From the NCBI RefSeq assembly GCF_030813115.1, contig NZ_JAUSTY010000013.1, positions 62,001 to 126,000 on the forward strand: a stretch of DNA of 64,000 nt, given 5' to 3'. The DNA is from Bacillus horti. GTDB lineage: Bacteria > Bacillota > Bacilli > Caldalkalibacillales > JCM-10596. Both the position numbers and the translations under genes were made by a program. Positions 54,607 to 64,000 of the stretch are shown in pieces. Position 1 is the first letter of the stretch; every line of letters starts with the position of its first letter. The notes under the pieces are model-generated. The model did not search any database. It saw only the letters and a program-made list of their open reading frames with translations, and was not told the DNA's origin.

Positions 54607-55368
54607 ATGCAGAATATTATTTATGTCTCTAAAACCATATTTGATTGGGATTATTATCCTGGGGGTGGAACAATCATATCTAGTGATGTTTGGTCGCGAT
54701 CCTATAAAATTTGGGAACACTCAAAGGGATTAGTGGATAGAGCGAGGACAGAATTCGAGTTGGCTGATGGAATAACTAATCTAAAAAGGGCACTGAATCA
54801 TCGAATGAAACTAATTGAAAGTTGCTATAACTTTAGAAGTTTAAACCCTTCATGGAGAAATAAAGGTTACTTAGAGATTCTGGAAGGTTTCGGGCTGGTT
54901 AGGCCATATTTAATGAAAAACTTATTAACAATTCGAAATGATATTGAACATAATGATGCTGAACCACCTAGTAAAGAGAGATGTAATGAATTTCTTGATA
55001 TAGTTTGGTACTTCTTGAGGTCTACAGATCCAATTGTACAAATAATAAAAAATTCAAATCAACACACTTTATATGATGAAGAAGGTAATGAAACACATTA
55101 CGGTTTTGGTATCAGTATAACCTATGAAAGTTCAACAGAATTTGAGATTTCTGGGTGGTTTTATGGTGATATTGTTTCGGATGAACCTAAAGATGAATAT
55201 CTAACTTTACAATATAAAGATATGCATACTAAGAAGAAATGGGAAAACACTAATTTTAATTATCATCACAATAAGCTAGATTCAGATAGGTGGATTCGAG
55301 GGAATTTAATAGACCTAGATAATGAAACCAAAAAAATTATAATTTCTAAAATACTATCAGTAACTTAG
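54607..55368 (+). CDS. HEPN-like domain protein of unknown function
   Basis: A 253-residue soluble protein. Residues about 30-140 are helical and contain RNDIEH at 110-115, which fits the HEPN-superfamily Rx4-6H motif with Asn after the Arg. HEPN domains are commonly RNases in toxin-antitoxin and defence systems. The C-terminal 110 residues look like a beta-rich domain (ISITYESSTEFEISGWFYG). No nucleotidyltransferase partner is adjacent. ATG follows AAAGGTGAG. The HEPN assignment rests on the motif and helical context. Confidence 0.6.
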   Translation: MQNIIYVSKTIFDWDYYPGGGTIISSDVWSRSYKIWEHSKGLVDRARTEFELADGITNLKRALNHRMKLIESCYNFRSLNPSWRNKGYLEILEGFGLVRPYLMKNLLTIRNDIEHNDAEPPSKERCNEFLDIVWYFLRSTDPIVQIIKNSNQHTLYDEEGNETHYGFGISITYESSTEFEISGWFYGDIVSDEPKDEYLTLQYKDMHTKKKWENTNFNYHHNKLDSDRWIRGNLIDLDNETKKIIISKILSVT

Positions 55369-55680
55369 TTGGTGAGTCAAATAGTCAAACGAATAGATTA
55401 TCAAGAAGCTGTCTAGTAGTACATTAATGGTCCTAATGCAAGTGGAAAAATGAATGAAGTAACACGTCATTTTGTTAAGATAACTTACCCCATTGCCCAT
55501 TGCTTATTACTGTACAATTATTTTTATAGCTAACTATGGGTGTCTGCCTCAATACGACTTCCAGCCAGCTGATGAGGGATCACGGTAAAGGCGTTTCGGT
55601 TATACTGGATATAACTTTAAAAAAGTTGATACAAGTAAGAGGGTTAATTGAGCTAATCGTAGTGCTCAAAGGAGCTGGAT
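55369..55680. other. Gene-free interval before the double-kinase gene
   Basis: 312 bases. A TATACT near 55600 and the AAGGAG before 55681 probably belong to the kinase gene. No other feature is supported. Confidence 0.4.
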
Positions 55681-58600
55681 GTGTTGTCAAACAAAAGATT
55701 AATAATCATTAGTGCCATTACCTTGCTAGCTATTTTACTGTTTCCACTTTCTGATCGCTTAGAGAATTCACAGTATGAGAGTCATTTTGCGGCTGAAAAA
55801 GGCGTAATGGATATGACAGGGTGGGATCAGGAGCAACACCAGCTTGTTAGGCTGGATGGTGAGTGGGAGTTTTACTGGAATCAACTACTGTTACCTGAGC
55901 AGTTTGCTGAGGGGAATAGGGAGCCATTAAACTCTAGCTTTATGCCAGTTCCATCAACCTGGAATGATAGAGAGGTAGAGGGTCAAAGTCTTCCAGCTAC
56001 TGGGTCGGGGACATACCGTTTAAAGCTGGTTAATCTCCCTGCTGATAATGTATACGCCATAAAAAAAACAAACATACGCTTTGCTAGTACAATCTTTGTT
56101 GATGGTGAAAAGCTACTTGAGGATGGACGAGCATCAATCGATCCAGCTTCCTATGAAACAGGGAACAGCACTCAAATCAGTATGTTCGCCGCACAGGGTA
56201 ACGAGCTTGAGATTATTGTTCATGTATCTAACCATAACTATATCAATGGAGGGATTCCAGTCTCTTTGTTTTTTGGTGAACAGGGAGCGATGCTGGAGTC
56301 TCAGCAGAAAATAGTTGCATGGGATTTCGTGCTGTTTGCTATCCTTTGTGGCTTATCGATCATCTTTTTTCTAAGCTTTATAACTACAGTGTTTTATCGA
56401 AGCAAGGATATATCCCTGCTAGTTTTTTCTGCCTTATGCCTACTGTTTGCGATATATAACGGCTTGATTGGTGAGCGTCCACTACTGCTGTTTTTCTCGA
56501 ATGTACCCTATGAAACGGTGTACAAAGTGAAGGATATAATATCCCTTGCCTCCTTTATTGTCCTAACCATGGTCATCTACTATTTAAAAAAGAATATAGT
56601 CTCCTTAAGAGTAACTCAGGTCGTTTCTCTTATTCTAGGTATATTCTGTTTCATAGTGGTTGTTCTGCCGATAGAGAGTTATATCACCTTCTATCCATTC
56701 ATCATTGCCTTTTACAAGCTTGTCCTGCTAGGTCTTACAGGGCGTGTGGCCTATCTATTTGCTCGTGGAATAGGGAGTCAATTTAAAACGTTACTTGTGT
56801 ACGTAGCACTCCTGTGTATTAACTTTTATTCTCTCAGTGTAACTCTTTTTGCTTTTGCTTTAATGGATAGCTTATGGTTGGGACAGGTTTTTCTAATATC
56901 CTTTAATACGCTTCTTATGATTTTAGTTGTAGTGAGGTTTTTTGAAGCGTATCGCACGGTTGAACTGATGAAGGATCAGCTTTTGCGCATGGATCAAATC
57001 AAGGATGACTTTCTATCCAATACGTCTCATGAGTTAAAAACACCCCTAAATGCTATTGTGAACATTGCCGATACTATGCTAAAGGGAGCAACAGGACCGG
57101 TCAATGAGCAGCAGACTCAAAACTTAGCCATTATCACAGGGAGTGGGAGAAAGCTAACGTACTTGGTCAATGAGCTTCTTGATTATTCCAAAATGAAGCA
57201 CGGAAATATTGTTCTGATGAAAAGTTCTCTTGATGTAAGGGCAGTGGTAGATTCCGTCATTAGCGTGCATATGTTTTTGCTGAATAACAAGCCAATTAAA
57301 TTACAGAACAGTATACCTGAGAGCTTTCCTTCTGTTTGGGCGGACGGCAATCGTTTAACACAAATTTTACATAATTTAATAGGCAATGCGGTTAAGTTTA
57401 CGAACGAGGGGAGTGTAACGATTAAGGCGGAGGTTGTTCAGGGTCAAGCTGAAATAAGGGTAGAGGATACGGGAATAGGAATAGATTCAACACTGCTGGA
57501 GTGGATCTTTGTGGCCTTCGAGCAAGCAAGCTCTCATGAGGAATCGTATAGGGAAGGGAGTGGTTTGGGACTGAGCATTACGAAAAAGCTGGTTGAGCTA
57601 CATGGGGGAGAGATTCAGGCTCACTCTTGTCCACACCAAGGGTCAGTATTTGTATTTACCCTCCCAATGGCTGACGAGGATGCTGAAGTAGCTACAGAAG
57701 CGCTAGAGAGGGAGGATAAAGCTGGTGGCTTTTTACCATCTAGTGAGCATCAGATCATTCATCCTAAGTATCCTCTTTATGTTAAAGGAGTCAATAAAGA
57801 ACCCATCCTTGTTGTTGATGATGATTTTGCTAACCTACAGACCATCCATAACCTTCTTGGTCTTAAGGGCTATACATTTACATTAGTAAATAGCGGGCAA
57901 GCCGCTCTTGAGGAAATGACAAGAAATCCGGGGTATTCGTTAATTATTTTGGATATTATGATGCCTGATATGTCAGGCTATGAGGTGTTAAAACGTTTGC
58001 GCTCTCGCTTTTCTCCTTTTGAGCTCCCTATTCTAATGCTAACGGCTAGGAATCGATCAGAGGATGTTAGGCTGTCATTGGAGAATGGGGCTAATGATAT
58101 TGTGGGGAAGCCGTTTGAAGCAGAAGAGCTAATCGCCCGCGTCCAGAGCTTAACAAGGTTAAAGCTATCTGTTCAAACTGCCAAGAGTGCTGAAATTTCA
58201 TTCCTAAGATCGCAGATCAAACCGCATTTCTTATATAATGCTCTAAATTCTATTGCTGAGCTTTGTGTGGAGGAGCCGCGTCAGGCAGAGCATCTAATCA
58301 TCCAGCTATCCCAGTATTTACGGAAGAGCTTTGATTTTAAACAACTGGATTCTACAACGACATTAGCTAGTGAATTAGAGCTCGTTCAGGCCTACGTGAG
58401 GATTGAGCAGGTAAGATTTGGTTCAAGGCTACAGGTTGAATATGATGTGGAAGTGGATGAATGGATGCTAATTCCTCATTTGCTTTTACAGCCACTTGTT
58501 GAAAATGCTATAAGGCACGGGTTGATGTCCGATATGCGTGGAGGAACGGTCAGGCTCTCAGCGAAAATGTGGGGCAGTAGCAGGGTGCGTTTTACGATTG

Positions 58601-58830
58601 AGGATAATGGTAGTGGAATGAGCAAGCAAAAACAGCAAGAGGTGCTAGAGGGTGAAAATGAAACCATGGGTGTGGGGCTATGGAACATTCGTAAGCATCT
58701 TCAGCTCTTATATGGATCTTCTATTCAGATAGAAAGTGAACTTGGCAAAGGAACTAGAGTTTCATTTGATATTCCTTTTGAGGAAAGGACGCGACTAGCA
58801 GATGCTAAAAAGTTAAGAGATTACTATTAA
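55681..58830 (+). CDS. Hybrid sensor protein: HisKA kinase, receiver and LytS-type kinase in one chain
   Basis: A 1049-residue membrane sensor. Order: N-terminal membrane anchor (about 7-26); an extracytoplasmic jelly-roll domain like the sugar-binding domain of family 2 glycosidases (about 55-190, LDGEWEFYW...PSTWN); seven membrane helices (about 210-430); HisKA with NTSHELKTPLNAI (His near 450); ATPase domain with DTGIGI (near 597); a receiver domain with VVDDD (near 710) and phospho-acceptor Asp near 757 in ILDIMMPDMSG; then a LytS/YesM-type kinase with KPHFLYNALNS (near 847) and a second ATPase domain. Two kinases and one receiver in one chain suggest an internal relay. No response regulator gene is adjacent. 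GTG 55681 follows AAAGGAG. Confidence 0.9.
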   Translation: MLSNKRLIIISAITLLAILLFPLSDRLENSQYESHFAAEKGVMDMTGWDQEQHQLVRLDGEWEFYWNQLLLPEQFAEGNREPLNSSFMPVPSTWNDREVEGQSLPATGSGTYRLKLVNLPADNVYAIKKTNIRFASTIFVDGEKLLEDGRASIDPASYETGNSTQISMFAAQGNELEIIVHVSNHNYINGGIPVSLFFGEQGAMLESQQKIVAWDFVLFAILCGLSIIFFLSFITTVFYRSKDISLLVFSALCLLFAIYNGLIGERPLLLFFSNVPYETVYKVKDIISLASFIVLTMVIYYLKKNIVSLRVTQVVSLILGIFCFIVVVLPIESYITFYPFIIAFYKLVLLGLTGRVAYLFARGIGSQFKTLLVYVALLCINFYSLSVTLFAFALMDSLWLGQVFLISFNTLLMILVVVRFFEAYRTVELMKDQLLRMDQIKDDFLSNTSHELKTPLNAIVNIADTMLKGATGPVNEQQTQNLAIITGSGRKLTYLVNELLDYSKMKHGNIVLMKSSLDVRAVVDSVISVHMFLLNNKPIKLQNSIPESFPSVWADGNRLTQILHNLIGNAVKFTNEGSVTIKAEVVQGQAEIRVEDTGIGIDSTLLEWIFVAFEQASSHEESYREGSGLGLSITKKLVELHGGEIQAHSCPHQGSVFVFTLPMADEDAEVATEALEREDKAGGFLPSSEHQIIHPKYPLYVKGVNKEPILVVDDDFANLQTIHNLLGLKGYTFTLVNSGQAALEEMTRNPGYSLIILDIMMPDMSGYEVLKRLRSRFSPFELPILMLTARNRSEDVRLSLENGANDIVGKPFEAEELIARVQSLTRLKLSVQTAKSAEISFLRSQIKPHFLYNALNSIAELCVEEPRQAEHLIIQLSQYLRKSFDFKQLDSTTTLASELELVQAYVRIEQVRFGSRLQVEYDVEVDEWMLIPHLLLQPLVENAIRHGLMSDMRGGTVRLSAKMWGSSRVRFTIEDNGSGMSKQKQQEVLEGENETMGVGLWNIRKHLQLLYGSSIQIESELGKGTRVSFDIPFEERTRLADAKKLRDYY

Positions 58831-58988
58831 TAAAAGGAATTTGAGGCGTTTGCTTCAGGTTCTTTTTTGTTGTTTATTATTTGTTTATTTCAAATTGATA
58901 TAGTGAAGCTATCAATTATTCTACAAAATAAACTATATTATTTCGACAAAAATTGCTCGTGAACACACGGGGAATGGGAGGGGTCAAG

Positions 58989-61900
58989 ATGATCAGTTGC
59001 ATTAGATTACAAAAAATAGTGAGTACTCTTGTTATAGTAGCTTTGTTGCTCACCATGCTCCCTGCGCTGTCAGTGGTGGCAGAGGAAGATGAGGGCTCAG
59101 TATTCCAGCTTTCAAGTGCTGATGGGTTTGCAGGTGGGGATGGCACGGAAGGAAGTCCTTATCAAATTACAAATGCAGATGAGTTGAATGAGGTAAGGAA
59201 CCATCTGGATAAACACTTTATTTTAATGAATGATATTAATTTGGAAACTACTCCATATAGTCAGGGAGCGGGTTGGGAGCCCATAGGGTCTGAAACAAGC
59301 CCTTTTTTAGGAAGCTTTAATGGCGATAATCATAAGATTACTGGACTTATAATTTATAGGAATGCTCAATATTTAGGGCTATTCGGGTATATTCGTGATG
59401 CTACTATTCGTAATGTAGCAGTAGAAAATGTAGATATTCTTTCAGGAGCTGGATCGTATATTGGAGCTTTGGTAGGATCTGTGGAGGGTAGTTCAACCAT
59501 TTTAAATACTAGATCCTCGGGTATGGTGATGGGTAATAGTGTTGTAGGAGGCTTGATTGGAAGGGTAGGGGGAACGGGAGAGGTTATATCCTCCTCTTCT
59601 TCGGTAAGTATTTCTGGAGTCGAAATATCGGGAGGGGGATTAATTGGTACTGTAGTAGGGTCAGCGAATTTAGCAACATCAGCGTATATTAGTGATAGCT
59701 TTGCTATAGGAAATGTTGTTGGTAAAGTCGGCGCTTCTAACATTGGTGGACTTATTGGGAATATCCTATTTACGGAGGTTGAAAGATCATATTCCACTGC
59801 AGGAAATGTCTCGGGGTCTACCAATATTGGGGGGTTACTAGGTGCAGCTGGAATGTCAGAGGTAAGAGAGTCTTATTCTATTAATAGCCTAGTAACCGGG
59901 GATTATCATATAGGTGGACTAGTTGGGAAGACCAACCAAACGAAATTTGAGAACACATATACTCGCTCAAATATTGAACTCACTGCATCTATTGCTAAGC
60001 AATTTGGAGGAGCTGGATACGCAGGGCAAATTGACTCAGCTTCAAGCATCAGCTTCAGCTATGCTGCGGGTGAATTAAAGGGAGCAGATGAATTCCTCTT
60101 TGGATTCTCTTATGAAAATATGGTAAATAGAGACCGATTTTTTGAACTCTATTATGATCGTGATAGATCCGGGCTAGAGAATAAGGAAGACGATATTGGG
60201 GTTGGTCTCCCAACGGCAAGTCTAAAGGATATAGCCCTATTTACTAGAAATGCTGAACATCCGTGGGACCCAACAATCTGGGCAATAGATCCTACTATAA
60301 ATGGAGGATATCCGCATTTTCTGCCAAGAAGTACGTCACCAGAGACGGATATACCGGCACCAGCATTCGTTCCTGATCCTGTGGCTGGACCGGGTCAACA
60401 GCCGGGCACTACCAGCTTATCTTCTGTGAATCCTGAAGCTGGGAACCACTTGGCTGTACAAGTATCATCAAGTATTATCCCTATACCAAATGTAGGTGAT
60501 GATGCTCCAACTGGAGCAAATGTCATTGCTCCTTACTCAGAAGGTGATGATATTCCAGATGTTGATATAACGACGAACCGCTATGTAGGTCTGTATGAAA
60601 TAGAGCCAACAGGCAAGATAGTTCGCTTCACCTTAGTTACTCTAACGGAAGAAGACATTCAATCTGGTCCGCAGCAGGCGCCAGAATTTAACCCAAAACC
60701 TTTTGCTGAACCGGGAATTCAGTTTGGCACAACAAGACTTGATGGTGTCATTCCAGCGCTGGGTAACCAGCTAGTTGTGAAAACTTCTCATATGAGCAAC
60801 CCAATACCGAACGAAGGGGATAACGCTCCAATTGGTATAGGAGTCATTAACCCATATGTCCTAGGGAATGACATACCAACAGTAGACCCAATAATAAATC
60901 GTTATGTAGGCTTGTATGAAGTGGATAGCATGGGTAGGGTTGTGAAATTTAGTGAGGTTATCATTACAGAAGAAGACATTAACACAAAGCCATTAGACCC
61001 TGATGAAGTACCAAATTTTGAGGTGAGACCGACGATCGAGCCAGGGTCTCAAACAGGTACTACGAGAGTGTCAGATGCAGATATAGAGGCAGGGAATCAC
61101 TTAGTTGTGCAAGTAGCATCAAATAGCATTCGAAGGCCGAAAATAGGTGATGAGGCCCCTTCAGGAGTAGGTGTCATTAACCCTTATAGCGTAGGTGATG
61201 ACATTCCTGGTGTTGATATCACAACAAATTTATATGTTGGTGTTTACGAGGTCGATCCATCAGGTATGGTAGTTCGTTTCAGACAATTTAAATTGAGTTC
61301 AGAGGATATTAAAACACCTTCTGATCCTGATCAAGGTCCAGATCCTTCACCTAATCCGGGCAACGGATCAGATAATCCAAGCCCTGTGAATCCAACTCCA
61401 GCTCTACCAACGCCAACAGCTCCAGTAAAAGAGGAGATTGTCATCGATGTAAAAGCAGGAGCAGGAGAGACGATTACGCAAACGAGAATCGAGCGTACCA
61501 CTGAACCCAATGGGCGGGTAAAGGATAACGTAACACTAACTGGTGACCGTGCACTAGAAGTTGTTGAGCAATTGAAAAACAAGACAGATAAAACGGCGCG
61601 TATGGTCATCCCAGACGAGAGAGATCGTGTCGCGGAAACACAGGTTACAATTCCAAGAAGTTCAGTGACCACTTTAGCGCATGGAGAAGCTAATTTAGAA
61701 ATCTATACGGATAATGTACGCATTTTTATTCCTAATGACTCTCTTAACGGCTTCAATACTGAACTGTATTTCCGTCTCGTACCACTGAAGCAAGAAAGAG
61801 AACGCCGAGAAGTAGAGACGCGTGCTAAGCAAGAAGAACAAGTTCGTGAAATGACGAATGGTCAGGAAATTAAAATCTTGGGTCGTCCGATGACCATTGA

Positions 61901-62819
61901 AACAAATATGCAAAATCGTCTAGTGGTGTTGACTCTACCACTCAAGGACAGCGTACCTAAGGATAAGGCTGCACAGCAGGACATTTTTGATAATCTAGTC
62001 ATCTTCATTGAACATAGTGATGGCACAAAAGAACTAATTCGTGGAGAGATTGTCAGCGTCAGTGATAGAGAACTAGGCGTACAGTTTGGGGTCGATAAAT
62101 TCAGTACGTTCACTATACTATACATGGAGGGCTCTAAGGAATACTATGCTGCCCTTCAGCAGGAAGAGGAAGAGAGAAGCAAAGCAACTAAGGGCACGCA
62201 TTTACCGTACATCTATGGTTTTTCTGACGGCACATTCAGACCAGCAGAAGGTGTCACAAGAGCTCAAATGGCGGCGATGCTGTCAAGAAACATAGATGAT
62301 ATTCAATACACGGGAGATGGTACATCTTCTTTCGCGGATACGGATAGCAAGCATTGGGCCTTTGAGGAAATGGAAATTGTTAATGAAATCGGTCTGATGA
62401 TTGGTCTTTCTGACGGGAGCTTTGGAACGAGTGAGGGTATTACGAGAGCACAAATGGCTATGATTGTTGATCGTTGGATGAAGCAACAAGTGAAAGCAGC
62501 CGTGCCAGTCAATGCTACTGTAGTAGTATACAATGATCTTTCACAAGGTCACTGGGCCTATGAAGCGATTTCGAACGTACAAGCGTACGGCATTATGGTA
62601 GGTTATGAGGATCAAAGATTCAAGCCAGGACAAAGACTTACACGTGCGGAAGCGGTTAAAGTTTTAAATCGTCTATTTGAACGAGGACCGCTCTATGGTG
62701 TCACAAGGCCAAGCTTCTCCGATGTAGCAACGTCATATTGGGCATTTAATGAGGTAGAAGAAGCAGCTCAAGAGCACCATTGGAGGCTTGACGAGAAGGG
62801 TAATGAAGTACTTGAATAA
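58989..62819 (+). CDS. Large SLH-anchored surface protein with GLUG repeats
   Basis: A 1276-residue exported protein. A signal peptide (cut near VVAEED) is followed by GLUG-type beta-helix repeats (about 100-340; GGLIG, IGGLVGK units), then three tandem repeats of about 95 residues at roughly 466-560, 572-664 and 680-775, each built as PG-x-Q-x-GTT...GN-L-V...P-x-x-GD-x-AP...DIP-x-VD...YVGLYEV. A proline-rich linker (PNPGNGSDNPSP), a globular domain with a charged helix, and three SLH domains (from about 1065 to the end) follow. SLH domains bind cell-wall polymers, so it sits on the cell surface. ATG 58989 follows GGGAGGGG. Confidence 0.88.
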   Translation: MISCIRLQKIVSTLVIVALLLTMLPALSVVAEEDEGSVFQLSSADGFAGGDGTEGSPYQITNADELNEVRNHLDKHFILMNDINLETTPYSQGAGWEPIGSETSPFLGSFNGDNHKITGLIIYRNAQYLGLFGYIRDATIRNVAVENVDILSGAGSYIGALVGSVEGSSTILNTRSSGMVMGNSVVGGLIGRVGGTGEVISSSSSVSISGVEISGGGLIGTVVGSANLATSAYISDSFAIGNVVGKVGASNIGGLIGNILFTEVERSYSTAGNVSGSTNIGGLLGAAGMSEVRESYSINSLVTGDYHIGGLVGKTNQTKFENTYTRSNIELTASIAKQFGGAGYAGQIDSASSISFSYAAGELKGADEFLFGFSYENMVNRDRFFELYYDRDRSGLENKEDDIGVGLPTASLKDIALFTRNAEHPWDPTIWAIDPTINGGYPHFLPRSTSPETDIPAPAFVPDPVAGPGQQPGTTSLSSVNPEAGNHLAVQVSSSIIPIPNVGDDAPTGANVIAPYSEGDDIPDVDITTNRYVGLYEIEPTGKIVRFTLVTLTEEDIQSGPQQAPEFNPKPFAEPGIQFGTTRLDGVIPALGNQLVVKTSHMSNPIPNEGDNAPIGIGVINPYVLGNDIPTVDPIINRYVGLYEVDSMGRVVKFSEVIITEEDINTKPLDPDEVPNFEVRPTIEPGSQTGTTRVSDADIEAGNHLVVQVASNSIRRPKIGDEAPSGVGVINPYSVGDDIPGVDITTNLYVGVYEVDPSGMVVRFRQFKLSSEDIKTPSDPDQGPDPSPNPGNGSDNPSPVNPTPALPTPTAPVKEEIVIDVKAGAGETITQTRIERTTEPNGRVKDNVTLTGDRALEVVEQLKNKTDKTARMVIPDERDRVAETQVTIPRSSVTTLAHGEANLEIYTDNVRIFIPNDSLNGFNTELYFRLVPLKQERERREVETRAKQEEQVREMTNGQEIKILGRPMTIETNMQNRLVVLTLPLKDSVPKDKAAQQDIFDNLVIFIEHSDGTKELIRGEIVSVSDRELGVQFGVDKFSTFTILYMEGSKEYYAALQQEEEERSKATKGTHLPYIYGFSDGTFRPAEGVTRAQMAAMLSRNIDDIQYTGDGTSSFADTDSKHWAFEEMEIVNEIGLMIGLSDGSFGTSEGITRAQMAMIVDRWMKQQVKAAVPVNATVVVYNDLSQGHWAYEAISNVQAYGIMVGYEDQRFKPGQRLTRAEAVKVLNRLFERGPLYGVTRPSFSDVATSYWAFNEVEEAAQEHHWRLDEKGNEVLE
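60388..61315 (+). repeat. Three tandem ~95-residue coding repeats
   Basis: The protein repeats of the SLH surface protein: units start near 60388, 60706 and 61030. Shared positions are GTT, GN-x-L-V, GD-x-AP-x-G, DIP-x-VD and YVG-x-YEV. They are not GLUG or SLH repeats. Confidence 0.75.
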
Positions 62820-62861
62820 TAGCTCCAATTAGAGCAAAGCCTAAAGCTATTTTAATAAACG

Positions 62862-62900
62862 AACCACCTCAAGGATATTAGGATTTGGGGTGGTTTTATT
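62862..62900 (+). terminator. Terminator of the SLH surface protein gene
   Basis: AACCACCTC (62862-62870) pairs with GGGGTGGTT (62887-62895, one mismatch), followed by TTATTTTA. Confidence 0.65.
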
Positions 62901-63160
62901 TTACCAATATACAGGGTGTTTTAGAAGGACTCCACTGTGGATATAGCCGTGTTTTTTTGTCTATTTACACAAATACATTCATTATTGAGGAATAAATTAT
63001 CGAAATACAGTAGATATTTTCACACATTAATAAGTATAATAGTATGTATAGTAGTAAATCGTGATGATGAGTGTGATGAAAGTCGTAGACATAGAAAATT
63101 TTGTGCTTTTAGAGGGATGCCATACTTTGTGAATTTTTAAACAAGAGGTCAACCGTCTGT
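62901..63160. other. Gene-free interval before mqo
   Basis: 260 bases. One short open frame (62937-63140) has no ribosome binding site and an unlikely composition. The mqo promoter should lie here but I see no strong -35/-10 pair. Confidence 0.4.
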
Positions 63161-63246
63161 ACTATCTAGAATTTATGAGTTAACTAGTAGATAGTTTAAG
63201 AAATACTAATGCTTTCGCTAAGACTTGGCGACAAGCCAGGTTTTCT
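63161..63246 (+). ncRNA. Structured mqo leader, copy of the ilvA/mqo motif
   Basis: ACTATCTA (63161-63168) pairs with TAGATAGT (63188-63195); AGAAA and GCTT then compete with a terminator hairpin ACTTGGC (63223-63229), loop GACAA, GCCAGGT (63235-63241), followed by TTTCTAA. Sequence and order of elements match the ilvA leader (GACTTGGCGAYAAGCCARGT and GATAGT-WTAAGAAA). The motif lies about 30 bases before the mqo start. Confidence 0.6.
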
Positions 63247-63275
63247 AACTGATAGAGGGGATTGAAAAGGTTATC

Positions 63276-64000
63276 ATGAACGACATACAGAAAAGAACGG
63301 ATGTTATTTTGATTGGTGCGGGAGTGATGAGCGCAACACTTGGAGCGTTATTGAAAGAGCTAGCACCAAGCTGGAAAATTAAAGTGTTCGAGAAGCTAGC
63401 AAGTGCTGGAGAAGAAAGCTCCAACGAATGGAATAATGCAGGTACGGGACATGCTGCACTGTGTGAGCTCAATTATACATCTGAATCACCAAATGGAGAG
63501 ATAGATTGTAGTAAAGCGATCAAAATCAATGAGCAATTTCAGCTTTCTAAGCAGTTCTGGTCTTATTTAGTGGAGAAAAAACTGATTCGCAATCCGCAGG
63601 ACTTCATCATGCCAATTCCTCATGTAAGTCTTGTACAAGGTGAAAAGAATGTAGAGTTTCTGAAAAAACGCTTTGACATGCTATGTGACCATCCTCTGTT
63701 TCACGGAATGGAGTTTTCTGATGATCCTAAGCAGCTACAGGAATGGCTGCCGTTAATTATGGAAGGGCGTAAGTCAACAGAGCCATTAGCGGCTACAAAA
63801 ATTGACACAGGAACGGATGTTAACTTTGGAGCTTTAACACGTATGCTGTTTGACCACTTAAAGAGCAAGAAGGTTGAGGTCAACTACAAGCATAGTGTGA
63901 AGAGTATGAAGCGTACGAGTGACGGTCAGTGGGAAGTGAAGGTACAGAATGTAGATAGCGGTAAAGTAGAGGTCCACACAGCTAAATTTGTATTCATTGG
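63276..64000 (+). CDS. mqo: Malate:quinone oxidoreductase (5' part, runs off the window)
   Basis: The first 241 residues of an FAD-dependent membrane-peripheral enzyme that oxidises malate to oxaloacetate and passes electrons to quinone. The FAD-binding motif [15 protein letters not shown] is at the N-terminus, followed by the family signature [20 protein letters not shown]. The frame is open to the last base. ATG 63276 has AAAGG about 5 bases upstream. Preceded by the structured leader shared with ilvA. Confidence 0.93.
   Translation, partial: MNDIQKRTDVILIGAGVMSATLGALLKELAPSWKIKVFEKLASAGEESSNEWNNAGTGHAALCELNYTSESPNGEIDCSKAIKINEQFQLSKQFWSYLVEKKLIRNPQDFIMPIPHVSLVQGEKNVEFLKKRFDMLCDHPLFHGMEFSDDPKQLQEWLPLIMEGRKSTEPLAATKIDTGTDVNFGALTRMLFDHLKSKKVEVNYKHSVKSMKRTSDGQWEVKVQNVDSGKVEVHTAKFVFI

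Noticed and set aside
62937..63140. 67-codon open frame before mqo
   Set aside because: No ribosome binding site and unlikely composition. It lies in the probable mqo promoter region.

Overview
The window looks like chromosome from a low-GC, endospore-forming member of the Bacillales, possibly Paenibacillaceae or Brevibacillus-like; I cannot fix the genus. The reasons are a tricistronic spore-germination receptor, many sigma-A type promoters, purine-rich ribosome binding sites with TTG and GTG starts, SLH-domain surface proteins, a HelD RNA polymerase recycling factor, and the yyzF-rlmH pair found near the replication origin in Bacillus. I see no tRNA, rRNA, CRISPR array, intact insertion sequence or prophage structural gene.

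Layout. 0-15 kb: yyzF and rlmH separated by DnaA-box-like sites, then small regulator/enzyme units: three divergent regulator-target pairs (LysR/SDR, TetR/SDR, TetR/MBL hydrolase), a Nudix enzyme, a DUF1259 protein, an SDR gene present as two 96%-identical copies 5 kb apart, and gluconokinase gntK preceded by only the last 42 codons of gntR. 15-29 kb: helD, a GNAT acetyltransferase, a germination receptor operon in B-A-C order, fragments of rhuM-like, SLH and Fic genes, a membrane GGDEF protein, a Crp/Fnr regulator convergent with a DUF4386 gene that has an FNR-type palindrome centred at -41.5, a candidate type I toxin-antitoxin locus, and a CBS/CorC protein. 29-36 kb: a defence-type segment with an XRE-ImmA/IrrE protein and partner, then a restriction-modification operon (C5-methyltransferase, PD-(D/E)xK nuclease, second C5-methyltransferase).

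36-48 kb is the most unusual part. An AimR-family (arbitrium-type) peptide receptor is followed 15 nt later by a 59-residue exported precursor that carries the pheromone-like sequence GYIVE twice, once after the predicted signal-peptidase site and once at the extreme C-terminus. Converging on it is a four-gene operon: an adenylate-forming PaaK-like ligase, two ATP-grasp-like ligases and a MATE exporter. Together they read as a quorum-sensing regulator beside a small peptide- or amide-forming biosynthetic cluster with no phage genes nearby. Members of one small membrane-protein family flank the locus.

48-64 kb: ilvA, a Phd/ParE toxin-antitoxin pair, katG with a PerR-like box, a structured intergenic region with its own promoter and a 40-residue membrane peptide, a HEPN-type protein, a 1049-residue double-kinase sensor, a large SLH surface protein with three novel-looking repeats, and the 5' part of mqo running off the end. 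The ilvA and mqo leaders share sequence and two stems, including mutually exclusive terminator/antiterminator pairings, so they look like two copies of one regulatory RNA.
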